A stretch of DNA of 64,000 nucleotides, taken from assembly GCA_036563485.1 (NCBI GenBank), contig DATCMI010000001.1, forward strand, positions 452,938 through 516,937, read 5' to 3'. Both the position numbers and the translations under genes were made by a program. Shown here piece after piece: positions 26,996-36,540 of this stretch (the first letter of the stretch is position 1; each line of letters starts with the position of its first letter). This stretch comes from Sphingomicrobium sp. (GTDB lineage Bacteria > Pseudomonadota > Alphaproteobacteria > Sphingomonadales > Sphingomonadaceae). A model generated the notes under the pieces. The model did no database searches. It saw nothing but the letters and a program-made list of their open reading frames with translations, and was not told the DNA's origin.

Positions 26996-28062
26996 CTGAG
27001 CTTCAGCGTCGCGAGGCCCGCGAGTGCGAGCACGAAGCTGATGATCCAGAAACGGATGACGACGGTCGGCTCCGACCAGCCGATCTGTTCGAAATGGTGG
27101 TGGATCGGCGCCATCAGGAAAACGCGCTTGCCGGTGCGTTTGTAAACCGCGACCTGGATAATCACGCTCAAGGCTTCGACCACGAACAGGCCGCCGATGA
27201 TCACCAGCACGAATTCATGGTGCGTGGCGACAGCGACGGCCCCGAGTGCGCCGCCGAGCGCGAGACTACCCGTATCGCCCATGAAGACCGCGGCGGGCGG
27301 CGCGTTGAACCACAGAAAGGCAAGGCCTGCGCCGATGATCGCCATCAGCAGCACCGTCAGGTCGCCGGTACCCGGCACATGCGGAATGCCGAGGTAGGAT
27401 GCGAACTTCGCATTGCCGACCAGATAAGTGATGATGAGGAAGGCAAGGCTGGCGATGATCACCGGCATGGTGGCGAGCCCATCAAGCCCATCCGTCAGGT
27501 TCACGGCATTGCCGAAGGCGACGATCACGAACGCGCCGAAGAGAATGTAGAACCAGCCGAGGTCCGCGACGCTATCCTTGACGAACGGCAGGTGCAGGCT
27601 GGTGCCGCTGCTGCGCACCATCAGCCAGGTCGCGAAGCCCGCGATCGCAAATTCGAGGATCAGCCGCGTCCGTCCGGCAAGCCCGGCATGATGGGCCTTG
27701 CGCACCTTATCGTAGTCATCGAGCCAGCCGATCAGCCCGAACCCGGCAGTAACCAGCAGGCATGCCCAGACGTAGGGGTTCGCGAGGTTCATCCACAGCA
27801 GGACCGAGATCGAGACCGAGATCAGGATCAGCAGGCCGCCCATCGTCGGGGTCCCCCGCTTCGCAAGGTGGCTCTGCGGGCCGTCGGCGCGGATCGGCTG
27901 TCCCTTGCCCTGTCGCTCGCGAAGCCAGCTGATGAACTTCGGCCCGATCAGCAGTCCGATGATCAGCGCCGTCGCGCTCGCAGCCCCGGCGCGGAAGCTG
28001 ATGTAGCGGATGAGGTTGAGAACGCCCGGAAAGCCGAGCTGCTCGGCGATCACATAGAGCAT
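26992..28062 (-). CDS. mraY: Phospho-N-acetylmuramoyl-pentapeptide transferase MraY
   Basis: 356 residues, about ten membrane segments. [13 protein letters not shown], the Asp-rich [19 protein letters not shown] and [15 protein letters not shown] are MraY signatures. It transfers phospho-MurNAc-pentapeptide to undecaprenyl phosphate to give lipid I. It overlaps the end of murF by 13 nt. Confidence 0.97.
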   Translation of the reverse strand: MLYVIAEQLGFPGVLNLIRYISFRAGAASATALIIGLLIGPKFISWLRERQGKGQPIRADGPQSHLAKRGTPTMGGLLILISVSISVLLWMNLANPYVWACLLVTAGFGLIGWLDDYDKVRKAHHAGLAGRTRLILEFAIAGFATWLMVRSSGTSLHLPFVKDSVADLGWFYILFGAFVIVAFGNAVNLTDGLDGLATMPVIIASLAFLIITYLVGNAKFASYLGIPHVPGTGDLTVLLMAIIGAGLAFLWFNAPPAAVFMGDTGSLALGGALGAVAVATHHEFVLVIIGGLFVVEALSVIIQVAVYKRTGKRVFLMAPIHHHFEQIGWSEPTVVIRFWIISFVLALAGLATLKLR

Positions 28063-29435
28063 GCGGTCCCCTTCACCACATGGTCGACGAGCTTTGCCAG
28101 CCCGATCGAGTTGGACGCCTTTACGAGCACCGCGTCGCCGGGACGCAGCAAATTGGTCAGCAGCTCGGTCGCTTCGTCGACCGAGACCGAAGTGGTGGTT
28201 TCTATGTCGGAGCCGACAGCGTTCGCGAGCGGCGCCATTTCGTCGCCGATGAGAATAAGCCGGTCCACGTGCGCGTCGCGCACCGCGGACGCGAGGCCGG
28301 CATGAAGCTCGTCGCTATGCTCGCCCAGCTCGCGCATCGGACCGAGCACGGCGATGCGGCGCGAAACGTCCCGTTCGGCACCAAGGCTCTTCAGTGTGGC
28401 CGCCATTGACGCCGGGTTAGCATTGTAGCTTTCGTCGATCAGCAGAAGCTCGCCGCCGTCGCACGCGACCACATGCCGTTCGCCGCGCCCCTTGAGCCCA
28501 CCCATGTCGGCGAGCGCGAGGCCGCCGACCGCGACATCCTCGCCCACTGCTTCGACGGCGGCAAGCACGGCAAGCGCATTCGACACCCAATGGTCCCCGC
28601 GTTGCGAGATGGTGAAAGTCAGTTCGCGTTCGAGAAGCGCGGCGCTGATCAAGCTGCCGCCCGGGTCCGCAGTGACGGCATGCACCGCATGAACGTCGGC
28701 ATCGCCGCGGCCGAAGGTGACGATCCGGTCGGCATGGCGGCGGGCGGCGCGGACCAGCTGGTCGCGGTGGGGCGTGTCGTTGGGGATGATGGCGACGCCA
28801 TCGGGTTCGAGGCCTTCGAAAATTTCCGCCTTGGCGTCGGCGATCGCTTCCATCGAGCCGAGATTCTCGATGTGGGCGGGGGCAATGGCGGTGATCAGCG
28901 CGACGTGCGGGCGCACCTGCGCGGTCAGCGCGCGGATTTCGCCGGCATGGTTCATGCCCATTTCGAGCACCGCATAGTCCGCGTCGCGCGGCATCCGGGC
29001 GAGGCTGAGCGGGACGCCGGTATGGTTGTTATAGCTCTTGACCGACCGGTGCACCTTGCCGGGCCGGTTGCGATCGAGCGCGGCGTAAAGCGCTTCCTTC
29101 GTGCTGGTCTTGCCGACCGACCCGGTGACCCCGAGGATAGTGGCGCTGCTTCGCGCGCGGGACGCCCGCGCGAGCGCCTGGAGCGCGGCGAAGGTGTCGG
29201 CGACGAGGACGTGCGGACCCGCCACCGGCTTGCTGACGATTGCGCCCGCGGCGCCAGCTGCAAACGCACCATCGACGAATTCATGGCCGTCGCGGGCCGT
29301 GCCGGGCATGGCGACGAACAGGTCGCCGGAACCCACTTCACGGCTGTCGAACGTGACGCCCGTGACTTCGAACTGGGCACTTGCAGTGCCGCCTGTTGCG
29401 GCGGCAATTTCTTCTGAGGTCCAGAGGGGGGTCAC
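28050..29435 (-). CDS. murF: UDP-MurNAc-tripeptide--D-alanyl-D-alanine ligase MurF
   Basis: 461 residues from the GTG at 29435, which overlaps the murE stop (GTGA). P-loop [30 protein letters not shown], the conserved [11 protein letters not shown] and [15 protein letters not shown] motifs. It adds the D-Ala-D-Ala made by Ddl. Upstream in-frame codons allow a start three residues earlier. Confidence 0.96.
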   Translation of the reverse strand: MTPLWTSEEIAAATGGTASAQFEVTGVTFDSREVGSGDLFVAMPGTARDGHEFVDGAFAAGAAGAIVSKPVAGPHVLVADTFAALQALARASRARSSATILGVTGSVGKTSTKEALYAALDRNRPGKVHRSVKSYNNHTGVPLSLARMPRDADYAVLEMGMNHAGEIRALTAQVRPHVALITAIAPAHIENLGSMEAIADAKAEIFEGLEPDGVAIIPNDTPHRDQLVRAARRHADRIVTFGRGDADVHAVHAVTADPGGSLISAALLERELTFTISQRGDHWVSNALAVLAAVEAVGEDVAVGGLALADMGGLKGRGERHVVACDGGELLLIDESYNANPASMAATLKSLGAERDVSRRIAVLGPMRELGEHSDELHAGLASAVRDAHVDRLILIGDEMAPLANAVGSDIETTTSVSVDEATELLTNLLRPGDAVLVKASNSIGLAKLVDHVVKGTACSM

Positions 29436-30847
29436 GCGGCACACTCCCGCGCCACCAGTGCATCGTCGAACGGGAGCACGCGATCGCCGATGATTTGGCC
29501 GGTTTCGTGCCCCTTGCCCGCAACGAGCACGATATCGCCGCTGCTTGCGATGCTGATCGCTTCGGCAATGGCTTCGCGGCGGCCGGCGACTTCGATGGCG
29601 CCCGGCGCGCCCGCCATGACCTCGGCCCGGATTCGCGCCGGGTCCTCGCTGCGCGGATTGTCGTCGGTGACGATCACGACGTCGGATTTCTCGACCGCTA
29701 CCCGGCCCATCTCCGGTCTCTTGCCTTGGTCGCGGTCGCCGCCGGCGCCGAAGACGGTGATCAGCCGGCCTTCGACATGCGGCCGGAGCGCTGCGATCGC
29801 AGCCTCGAGCGCGTCGGCTGTATGAGCATAATCGATGTAGACCGGCACGCCGGCGCGGCTGATCACCGCGCGCTCGAGCCGGCCGCGAACCGGCGCGACC
29901 CGCTGCATCGCCGCAAAGGTCTGGTCCCAGGTACCGCCCGTCGCGAGCACCAGCCCGGCAGCGGTTAGCACGTTAGCGGCCTGGTAGGCGCCGATCAGCG
30001 GCAGCGGGAGGCGGTGAGACTTGCCTCCATGCTCGAGCATCAGCGTCTGGCCAAGAGCGGTCGGCGCCTGCTCCATCAGGCGGATCAGGTCGCCTTTGCG
30101 GCCGACGGTCAGCACCTGGTGGCCACACTTGTTGGCGCGGGCGATCACCTCGTCAGACTTCGGATCGTCGGTCCAGATCACCGCCGGCTTGCCGGGCGCG
30201 AGAAGCCTGTCGAACAGCGCCATCTTGGCCTCGAAATAGGCCTCCATCGTGCCGTGGTAATCGAGGTGGTCGCGGCTGAAGTTGGTGAAGGCGGCGGCGG
30301 CCAGCGGAACGCCCTCTGCGCGATGCTGGTCGAGGCCGTGGCTCGACGCCTCATAAGCGACATGGCCGATCCCCATGCGCTTCAACCCGGCCATATTGTG
30401 GAGGAAGGTGACGATGTCGGGCGTGGTCAGCCCCGTCTTCACCTGGTCGTCCGAAGTCGTAACGCCGAGCGTGCCGATGGACGCCGAGCGGTGCCCGCTC
30501 ATGCGCCAGATCTGGCGCGTCATTTCGACTGTCGACGTCTTGCCGTTGGTGCCCGTCACCGCAACGACCGTTTCCGGATATGGCGCATAGAATTTCGCGG
30601 CGAGTTCAGCGAACAGCCGCCGCGGTTCGGCATCGGCGAGGTGCGGGACCGCCGCGACCGGCGCATCTGGGCAGGCGACAACGGCGACCGCGCCGCGCTC
30701 GACCGCCTCGCCGATGAAATCTTCGCCGTTGAACAGCGCACCCTGGAACGCCCCGAAGACGCTGCCGCGCGCAACCTTGCGATGGTCCAGCGCAAAGCCG
30801 GTCACCTCAGAATCGCTATCGACGTCCACGAGGTCGGACAGGCGCAC
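29432..30847 (-). CDS. murE: UDP-MurNAc-L-Ala-D-Glu--meso-diaminopimelate ligase MurE
   Basis: 471 residues from a GTG, 7 nt after ftsI. P-loop VTGTNGKTSTVEM (about 97-109), YEASSHGLDQHRAEG, and the DDNPRSEDP motif near residue 390 whose DNPR core selects meso-diaminopimelate rather than lysine. So the organism has Gram-negative type A1-gamma peptidoglycan. Confidence 0.97.
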   Translation of the reverse strand: MRLSDLVDVDSDSEVTGFALDHRKVARGSVFGAFQGALFNGEDFIGEAVERGAVAVVACPDAPVAAVPHLADAEPRRLFAELAAKFYAPYPETVVAVTGTNGKTSTVEMTRQIWRMSGHRSASIGTLGVTTSDDQVKTGLTTPDIVTFLHNMAGLKRMGIGHVAYEASSHGLDQHRAEGVPLAAAAFTNFSRDHLDYHGTMEAYFEAKMALFDRLLAPGKPAVIWTDDPKSDEVIARANKCGHQVLTVGRKGDLIRLMEQAPTALGQTLMLEHGGKSHRLPLPLIGAYQAANVLTAAGLVLATGGTWDQTFAAMQRVAPVRGRLERAVISRAGVPVYIDYAHTADALEAAIAALRPHVEGRLITVFGAGGDRDQGKRPEMGRVAVEKSDVVIVTDDNPRSEDPARIRAEVMAGAPGAIEVAGRREAIAEAISIASSGDIVLVAGKGHETGQIIGDRVLPFDDALVARECAA

Positions 30848-30854
30848 CGGGCGG

Positions 30855-32567
30855 CTATTCTTTCTTTTCGTGAATGTAGGGCAGGACCTCGGCCATGTTC
30901 GGCTCCCGCTTCATGTCGGGCACGACGCCGAGCATCGGGGCGATGCGGCTGACCGTCTTGCTGACCACCGGCGCGACGTTCCAGCCCGCGGTCGTGAAGC
31001 CGTAGGTTTCCTTCGTCGCCTTGGGTTCGTCGAGCATGACGACGATCACATAGCGAGGGTCGTCCATCGGGAACACACCCGCAAAGCTCGTCATGTTGAT
31101 GTTGTTCGAATAGCGCCCGCCGATCAGCTTCTGCGCGGTGCCGGTCTTGCCGCCAACGCGATAACCCGGCGCGTCGGCCTTCTTGCCGGTGCCCTTCATC
31201 ACCACCAGCCGAAGCAGGGCCCGCATGCGGTAGCTGGTGTCTTCGCTGAAGACGCGCCGGCCCTTGGGCAGCGGATGGTCGCGGTTGACCTTCAGGATCG
31301 TCGGGGGATGGTAGACGCCGCCGTTGAACAGGGTCGCATAGCCCATCGCCAGCTGCAGCGGTGCAACCGCAATGCCGTGGCCATAGCCGATGGTCATGGT
31401 TTCGAACGAGCCCCAACGCGAGCCGGGGTTCAGCGACCGGCCGCGCTCCTTGAGCTCGATTTCGACCCGATCAAGGAAGCCCATCTTCTTCAGCCACGCC
31501 TTCTGGCGCTGAATCCCGAGCTGGTCGGCGATCTGGGCGGTGCCGATGTTCGAGCTTTCCATCATGATCTCGGACACCGAACACATCCGTCCGAACGGAT
31601 GGGTGTCGTGGACCTGGTGGCCATAAGCGTTGAGCACGTTCGGGCAGCCATATTGCTGGCCCATTGACGTGACGACACCCGAGTCCATCGCCATGGCGAC
31701 GGTGAACGGCTTGAAGGTCGAGCCGAGCTCGAAGACGCCGAGCGCCGCGCGGTTGAAGTGCGACTGCTGGTCGCCCTGCCCCGCGGCATTGGGGTTGAAG
31801 GTCGGAAGCGAGGTCATCGCCAGCACTTCGCCGGTGCGCACGTCCATGATGACGCCGGCGGCGCCGATCGCCGAAAAATGCTGCATCGCGGCGCTGAGCT
31901 CGGCTTCGAGCGCCTGCTGGACTCGGCTGGAGATCGACAGCACCAGCGGTTTGCCGCGCGTCTTCGGATCCGACAGATGCTCTTCGAAGGCGCGCTCGAC
32001 GCCCGCCGCGCCGCGCCCGTCAACGTCGGTGAAGCCGATCACGTGGGCGGCAAGCGAAGTCTGCGGGTAGAGCCGATCGGGCTCACGCTCGATTGCGAGG
32101 CCCGGCTCGCCAAGGGCATTGACCGCTTCGACCAGGCCGGGCGCCGCGCGCCGGCGGAGGTAGAAGAATGGCTTACCCGAGCGCAGCATCGCGAAATATT
32201 GCTCCACCGAGCGCTCCGGCATGAGCTGCGCGAGCTTGCGGGCAAGGTCGAGCTTGTCGCCGATGACCTTGGTCGGGTGGATCGCGATCGTCCACGCATC
32301 GATGGTGCTGGCGAGCGGTGCGCCGTCGCGGTCGAGGATGTCGCCGCGGGTCGGCACGAAGGACCGCAAGTCTTCCTTGCGGCCGGCATGGTCGCCGAAC
32401 ACCGCGAGATAAAGGATGCGCAGCGCGATGAGCGCCACAAGCCCGGCATAGACCAGCATGCCGAACATCAGGCGCTGGTGCATGACGGCAAGCATCTGCC
32501 GCCGCTGCCCGACCAGACGGAGCCGCTCGGGCCGGGACGCGACGAGAGCGGGCGTCGGTGCGTTCAT
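30855..32567 (-). CDS. ftsI: Septal transpeptidase FtsI (PBP3)
   Basis: 570 residues. One N-terminal membrane helix, a dimerisation/pedestal domain (VPTRGDILDRDGAPLAS), then the transpeptidase domain with the active site S-x-x-K in ELGSTFKPFTVAM, S-S-N in MMESSNIGTAQI and K-T-G in RVGGKTGTAQKL. It cross-links septal peptidoglycan with FtsW. Its start overlaps the ftsL-like gene by 4 nt. Confidence 0.96.
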   Translation of the reverse strand: MNAPTPALVASRPERLRLVGQRRQMLAVMHQRLMFGMLVYAGLVALIALRILYLAVFGDHAGRKEDLRSFVPTRGDILDRDGAPLASTIDAWTIAIHPTKVIGDKLDLARKLAQLMPERSVEQYFAMLRSGKPFFYLRRRAAPGLVEAVNALGEPGLAIEREPDRLYPQTSLAAHVIGFTDVDGRGAAGVERAFEEHLSDPKTRGKPLVLSISSRVQQALEAELSAAMQHFSAIGAAGVIMDVRTGEVLAMTSLPTFNPNAAGQGDQQSHFNRAALGVFELGSTFKPFTVAMAMDSGVVTSMGQQYGCPNVLNAYGHQVHDTHPFGRMCSVSEIMMESSNIGTAQIADQLGIQRQKAWLKKMGFLDRVEIELKERGRSLNPGSRWGSFETMTIGYGHGIAVAPLQLAMGYATLFNGGVYHPPTILKVNRDHPLPKGRRVFSEDTSYRMRALLRLVVMKGTGKKADAPGYRVGGKTGTAQKLIGGRYSNNINMTSFAGVFPMDDPRYVIVVMLDEPKATKETYGFTTAGWNVAPVVSKTVSRIAPMLGVVPDMKREPNMAEVLPYIHEKKE

Positions 32568-33343
32568 CGGCCGGGTGAGCTGTCCTTAAGTTTGCCAGAT
32601 TGCTTCGCCGGAAGCGGCGCCAGCGGGTCGACTTTCGCAAGCCGCGCCGGCTTTGTCACCGGCTTGGCAGCCGCCGTGGCGGGCTTATCCACCGATTTCT
32701 TCGCCGGCAGTTTTACCGCCGCGCTCTGGGCCTTCGTCGGCTGTTTGGTAAGCACCGGTTTGGCGGCCGCGAGGCCCGGCTTGGCGATGGACTTCGGGGA
32801 TGCCGGCTTCGCCGCCGTAACCGGCTTGTCCATAGCCTTCGTGACGTTTGCCTGGGGCACTGTGGGAACCGTCCTCGCCGGGACCTCGCGCGTCTGGATC
32901 TTCATGCTTGCTACGTGAATCAGCTGCCCGGGCGCTGAAGCCTGACGCCTTCCAGCGTCGTCCTCCACAGGCTGACCGATCGGCGCTTTCTCCGGCTCAG
33001 GCGCAGGCGCCGAGGCCATGACGACTGGCGCCTGGAAATCGACCTGATGTTCCGGCTGCGTCAAGCGGGCGAGCTCGAAGCTGCTCTGCACGAACTGGGT
33101 CGCCGACGGGGCGGACAGAGCGAAAGCGCCGGCGTTCCAGCGCTCCAGCTGCGACAGCCGGCCCCGCGTGCCGATCTCGGTCTGCAGAACCCGCATGTCG
33201 CGCTGGGCGAGCACGATGCGCGTTTCGACCTCTTCAAGCGCGGCGCGTTCCGAAGCGACGCGGAGCGAGACCATGTAGCAGCCGAGCGCCGCGCCGGCGC
33301 AGCTGGCGACCATGAGAAGCGAGCCGAAGCTACGAACGCTCAT
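32564..33343 (-). CDS. ftsL: FtsL-position cell division protein with a long Lys/Ala/Pro tail
   Basis: 259 residues. A short cytoplasmic N-terminus, one membrane helix (about 7-28, with cysteines at 15 and 22), a predicted coiled coil (about 30-62: [20 protein letters not shown]) and the FtsL-like end of the zipper ([14 protein letters not shown]). The remaining half is a repetitive Ala/Lys/Pro/Thr tail. FtsL is usually about 100 residues, so the tail is the oddity. Identity rests on position between rsmH and ftsI and on topology; sequence conservation in FtsL is always low. Confidence 0.8.
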   Translation of the reverse strand: MSVRSFGSLLMVASCAGAALGCYMVSLRVASERAALEEVETRIVLAQRDMRVLQTEIGTRGRLSQLERWNAGAFALSAPSATQFVQSSFELARLTQPEHQVDFQAPVVMASAPAPEPEKAPIGQPVEDDAGRRQASAPGQLIHVASMKIQTREVPARTVPTVPQANVTKAMDKPVTAAKPASPKSIAKPGLAAAKPVLTKQPTKAQSAAVKLPAKKSVDKPATAAAKPVTKPARLAKVDPLAPLPAKQSGKLKDSSPGR

Positions 33344-34296
33344 TGCAGGTGTTCCTTGCGGGCGGGGGCGGAGGTGCGGATGGCGCTGCGCAGCCGGGCG
33401 GAGCGCGCGCGGGGGTTCGCGGCCAGCTCGCGCTCCGTCGGGGATACCGGCTTGGCGACCCGCTCGAACGTCGGTTCGGTCGGATCGGCAAGGACGGGAC
33501 GGTGGCGCGAACCGGCCGGCGTTCCTCCGCTGCGTTCGCGGAAGAAGCGCTTCACGATCCGGTCTTCGAGGCTGTGAAAGGTGACGATCGCAAGGCGGCC
33601 GCCGGGCTTGAGCGCCCGTTCCGCCGCTTCGAGGCCTTCTTCGAGTTCCTCGAGCTCGGCGTTGAGATGGATGCGGATTGCCTGGAAGGTGCGGGTCGCG
33701 GGATCGCTCTTCTGCCCCGGGCGGAAGCCGGCGGCGCGGCGGACGATCGCGGCAAGCTCGGCGGTCCGCTCGAGCGGCCGGGCGGCAACGATTGCGCGAG
33801 CAATTGCCCGGGCGCGCGGCTCCTCCCCATAGTCGCGCAGGACCCGGGCAATCTCGGCCTCCTCGGCCGAATTCAGGAAATCGGCGGCGCTCAGCCCGGA
33901 CTTGGACATGCGCATGTCGAGCGGGCCGTCGGCCTGGAACGAAAAGCCCCGGTCGGCGCGGTCGAGCTGCATCGAGCTGACTCCGATGTCGAGGGCGATG
34001 CCGTCAACCTGGCCGATGCCGCGCTCGTCGAGCGCCCGGTCCATCTGGCTGAAGCGCTCCTCGACAAGGTCAAGGCGCGGGTCCGGGACGAGTGACCGTG
34101 CCGCTTCGATCGCGTCGGGATCGCGGTCGAAGCCGATCACTCGTCCCGCCCCCGCCTGGAGCATGGCGCGCGTGTAGCCGCCCGCTCCGAATGTTCCGTC
34201 GACCAGGGTGTCGCCGTCGCCGATGGCGAGCGCGGCGATCACCGCATCGATCAGCACCGGCACATGTGGGGCTTTGACATTGCCGGTGGGGGTCAT
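33340..34296 (-). CDS. rsmH: 16S rRNA (cytosine-1402-N4)-methyltransferase RsmH
   Basis: 318 residues. [13 protein letters not shown] at the N-terminus, the SAM-binding [46 protein letters not shown] and [14 protein letters not shown] at the C-terminus are all RsmH (MraW) motifs. It modifies C1402 in the decoding centre. It overlaps mraZ and the ftsL-like gene by 4 nt each. Confidence 0.97.
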   Translation of the reverse strand: MTPTGNVKAPHVPVLIDAVIAALAIGDGDTLVDGTFGAGGYTRAMLQAGAGRVIGFDRDPDAIEAARSLVPDPRLDLVEERFSQMDRALDERGIGQVDGIALDIGVSSMQLDRADRGFSFQADGPLDMRMSKSGLSAADFLNSAEEAEIARVLRDYGEEPRARAIARAIVAARPLERTAELAAIVRRAAGFRPGQKSDPATRTFQAIRIHLNAELEELEEGLEAAERALKPGGRLAIVTFHSLEDRIVKRFFRERSGGTPAGSRHRPVLADPTEPTFERVAKPVSPTERELAANPRARSARLRSAIRTSAPARKEHLQ

Positions 34297-34781
34297 GACG
34301 CGCCTCGCTCTTCGAGGCGGAAGCGCGCGATGTCCTTGAGGTCCTCGGGGATTCGCGGATCGTCGAGGAGAAGCTGCGGGTTCCAGATCTGGAAAGTCTC
34401 GCCAGTGCCCAGGAACATGGCGAGATCGCCGATCTGGCCCTTGCGGCGCATCATCGGCGGAAACAGGATACGGCCTGAGCTGTCGTACGGCACTTCTTCG
34501 GTCGCCGCGAAAGCCATCAGGTTGCGCTGCTGATAATCGAGCTGCGCGTCGGGGTTGGTTTCTTCCTTTTCGAGCAGCCGTTCGAGCTTGGCGTGCTTCA
34601 GCGCGGCATAAGCGGGATCGTAGGCGCTGAGGCAGGGGAACGCCTCATGCTTGGCCAGCACGATGGTCCGCGCATCGCCGCGGCGCTCGATCACGGAACG
34701 AAGGAATGCGGGAATGGAAACGCGGCCCTTCCCGTCGACCGCGTTCAGCGCGCTGCCCTGAAACAGATGCTCTAGCGCCAC
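34293..34781 (-). CDS. mraZ: Transcriptional regulator MraZ
   Basis: 162 residues from the GTG at 34781, chosen because AAGGGG lies 8 nt upstream and similarity starts there ([20 protein letters not shown]); the frame stays open 16 codons further. Two AbrB-like/MraZ repeats follow: [12 protein letters not shown] and [13 protein letters not shown]. MraZ forms a ring that binds TGGGA repeats in its own promoter and represses the dcw cluster; such repeats are present at 34911-34955. Confidence 0.94.
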   Translation of the reverse strand: MALEHLFQGSALNAVDGKGRVSIPAFLRSVIERRGDARTIVLAKHEAFPCLSAYDPAYAALKHAKLERLLEKEETNPDAQLDYQQRNLMAFAATEEVPYDSSGRILFPPMMRRKGQIGDLAMFLGTGETFQIWNPQLLLDDPRIPEDLKDIARFRLEERGAS

Positions 34782-34910
34782 GTCCACTTCCCCTTCGCAG
34801 CGCGCGAGGCAGGGTTCGTGGAAACGCACCGTCGCGCCTCTCCACGTTCAGCTTCGAATCTACGGGTCAGCCCCCCGCGCTACAGCGTCTGTAGGTAACT
34901 CATGCGAGAA

Positions 34911-34955
34911 TGGGAAACAATGGGAAATCGTGGGATTTCATGGGACCAGATGGAA
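34911..34955. promoter_or_regulatory. MraZ operator: TGGGA repeats at 10-bp spacing
   Basis: TGGGA occurs at 34911, 34921, 34931 and 34941, each separated by 5 nt, and a fifth degenerate copy (TGGAA) at 34951. Three or four TGGG(A/N) boxes with 5-nt spacers are the known MraZ recognition pattern. The array is 130 nt upstream of the mraZ start and should control the whole cluster. Confidence 0.9.
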
Positions 34956-35027
34956 TTTCTCGGATTTCCGCGGCTTTTAGTGCGTGCAAATGGGCCATGT
35001 TCGAGGATTGTTCTTCCGCTCCTCCAC

Positions 35028-35036
35028 TGTGGATAA
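35028..35036 (+). promoter_or_regulatory. Perfect 9-bp DnaA box match upstream of mraZ
   Basis: TGTGGATAA, the exact complement of TTATCCACA, lies between the MraZ operator and the next upstream gene. It might couple division-gene expression to DnaA, or be chance. Confidence 0.4.
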
Positions 35037-35052
35037 GTCTGTTCAAATCGAA

Positions 35053-35784
35053 TCATCGCTCGACCGCGGCCAGTTCGGCGATGAGCCCATCGAGATTGTG
35101 CTGCGTCGGCCCGTCGAGGTCCTCGACGTTGAGGAAATCGGCATCGGCGACGATGGTCGCCTTGCCTTTACCGACAGCGCATCGTGCAACCAGCCGATCG
35201 GTGCTGACCTGGCATTTGCCCGATAGCCTCCCCGGCGATCCCGTCAGCACCTCGACACCGCCTAGCTGCAGCGCTCTCGGGCCGCGCTCCGTCGGGGCGT
35301 CGAGGCGCAGTCCCCAGTGGCCGAGCAGGCCTGTGTCGACAAACATGGCCGGTGGCCGCAGCGCGTCGCCGAGCGGCCGTTCGCTCGGCCATTCAAGCAT
35401 CGGGTCGGCGAGCAACAGCAAGCGACCGCCGGCGCGTACCCATTCATCGAGCGCGACGAGGTCTTCCGGCGCTTGGCCGAGCGGGTGGGCCATCAGCAAT
35501 AGCTTGCCCTTGGCGAGCTCCGGAGCACTGGCAGTGCTGATCGGGACGATGCGGTAGCGTGCTTCAAGTGCTTTCAGCGCCGGCGACCCGCTCTCCTCGA
35601 GCGAAAAGCCTTCCCCGAACAGCAGCGGCAAGCTGGTCAACAGCAGCAGCTTTGGGCGTTCCTTAGCGGTCAGGCGTTGCGCACGCTCATCGGTGCCGCG
35701 ATTGGCAAGCGCCGCGGCAACGGCGATCCCTCCCAGGACCAGGAGCAGCAGGATGACGAGCGCGCGAGCGCGCCCGCCCTTCAT
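35053..35784 (-). CDS. Membrane-anchored DUF4350/GldG-like protein of unknown function
   Basis: 243 residues from the ATG at 35784, which overlaps the stop of the preceding 78-residue gene (ATGA); the frame is open much further up but in the wrong register for that gene. One N-terminal membrane helix (about 8-28) is followed by a GATase-like domain: LLLLTSLPLLFGEG, then EWVRAGGRLLLLADPML, and a closing ATIVADADFLN. These features recall the DUF4350/ABC_transp_aux group, often found near MoxR-type ATPases, but no such genes are here. Function not known. Confidence 0.65.
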   Translation of the reverse strand: MKGGRARALVILLLLVLGGIAVAAALANRGTDERAQRLTAKERPKLLLLTSLPLLFGEGFSLEESGSPALKALEARYRIVPISTASAPELAKGKLLLMAHPLGQAPEDLVALDEWVRAGGRLLLLADPMLEWPSERPLGDALRPPAMFVDTGLLGHWGLRLDAPTERGPRALQLGGVEVLTGSPGRLSGKCQVSTDRLVARCAVGKGKATIVADADFLNVEDLDGPTQHNLDGLIAELAAVER

Positions 35785-36017
35785 TTCCGCTCGGCTGCGC
35801 TGTTGTTCGCGGTCTCCTCCGAGCCGCCCGGCGCCACCCCGAGCTGCGCCAGCGGTTCGCTCGGTTCGTTGCTCGCGGCGTCCTGGACGTTCGTCGTCGG
35901 CGCATCCTGGCTCGACCGGGTGACCACGGAGCCGAGGAGGACGAGCAGGAAGGCGAACGCAAGGCCGGTCAGCCCGATGCGGATGCGCTGCGCGCTGGTT
36001 CCCGCTTGGTACGGCAT
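35781..36017 (-). CDS. Small single-span membrane protein (78 aa)
   Basis: 78 residues: a basic N-terminus, one membrane helix (about 12-32, IRIGLTGLAFAFLLVLLGSV), and an acidic, Asn/Ser/Pro-rich exterior tail. Translationally coupled to the DUF4350-like gene downstream, so the two probably act together. Family not recognised. Divergent from the lipoprotein at 36100. Confidence 0.6.
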   Translation of the reverse strand: MPYQAGTSAQRIRIGLTGLAFAFLLVLLGSVVTRSSQDAPTTNVQDAASNEPSEPLAQLGVAPGGSEETANNSAAERK

Positions 36018-36099
36018 GCCAGGCGCAGGCTATGTGCCGCTTCGGCAATATGCAAGCTGCCGCCTTGACGAGGACGAGCGTGCTCGCGAAGGGGCGCGC

Positions 36100-36486
36100 A
36101 TGACTCGCACCCCTCTGCTCATCGCACTTGTGGCAGCCGCTGCGTTAGCCGGCTGCAACAATGAAGATCACACCATTGTCGCCGGCGGCAGCCCGTCGGA
36201 CGAAAACCAGGCCGCGGCGCCTAAGAAGGTCGAACTGCCGCCGGCGATCGTCGCCACCAAGACCTACCGCTGCGCGGACAATAGCGTCGTGACGATCGAC
36301 TATTTCCAGGACGGCAAGTCGGCGAACGTGCATGGCGAGAAGGGCACGCCTCCGACCCGCGTTGCCGCTGACGAAGCCGGCAAGCCGATGACCGCCGAGG
36401 GCGGCTATTCGGTTGAAGGATCGCCGACCGCATCCACGGTCAAGGTCTCCGTCCCGGGCCACTCCAACCAGAGCTGCAAGGCCTAG
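36100..36486 (+). CDS. Small lipoprotein, possibly MliC-like
   Basis: 128 residues from the ATG at 36100 (AAGGGG 6 nt upstream). The lipoprotein signal ends in ALAGC, so it should be lipidated and exported. After a Gln/Ala/Pro spacer, the domain TYRCADNSVVTIDYFQDGKS resembles the start of the MliC lysozyme-inhibitor fold, with a second Cys near the C-terminus (NQSCKA) that could close the disulphide. The MliC suggestion is by pattern only. A strong terminator follows 13 nt after the stop. Confidence 0.75.
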   Translation: MTRTPLLIALVAAAALAGCNNEDHTIVAGGSPSDENQAAAPKKVELPPAIVATKTYRCADNSVVTIDYFQDGKSANVHGEKGTPPTRVAADEAGKPMTAEGGYSVEGSPTASTVKVSVPGHSNQSCKA

Positions 36487-36498
36487 TTGCTTGACAGT

Positions 36499-36538
36499 CC
36501 CTCTGCGGCCCTCACACAGCGGCCGCAGAGGGTTTTTT
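36499..36538 (+). terminator. Rho-independent terminator overlapping the next gene's ribosome binding site
   Basis: CCCTCTGCGGCC (36499-36510) pairs over 12 bp with GGCCGCAGAGGG (36521-36532), followed by TTTTTT (36533-36538). The right arm ends in AGAGGG, 8 nt before the ATG at 36541, so it also serves as the only visible Shine-Dalgarno sequence of the hydrolase gene. Confidence 0.88.
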
Positions 36539-36540
36539 CC

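Noticed and set aside
34800..34880. tRNA-like TTCGAATC near the mraZ leader
   Set aside because: The flanks do not form a T stem, acceptor stem or anticodon arm; no tRNA is supported anywhere in the window.
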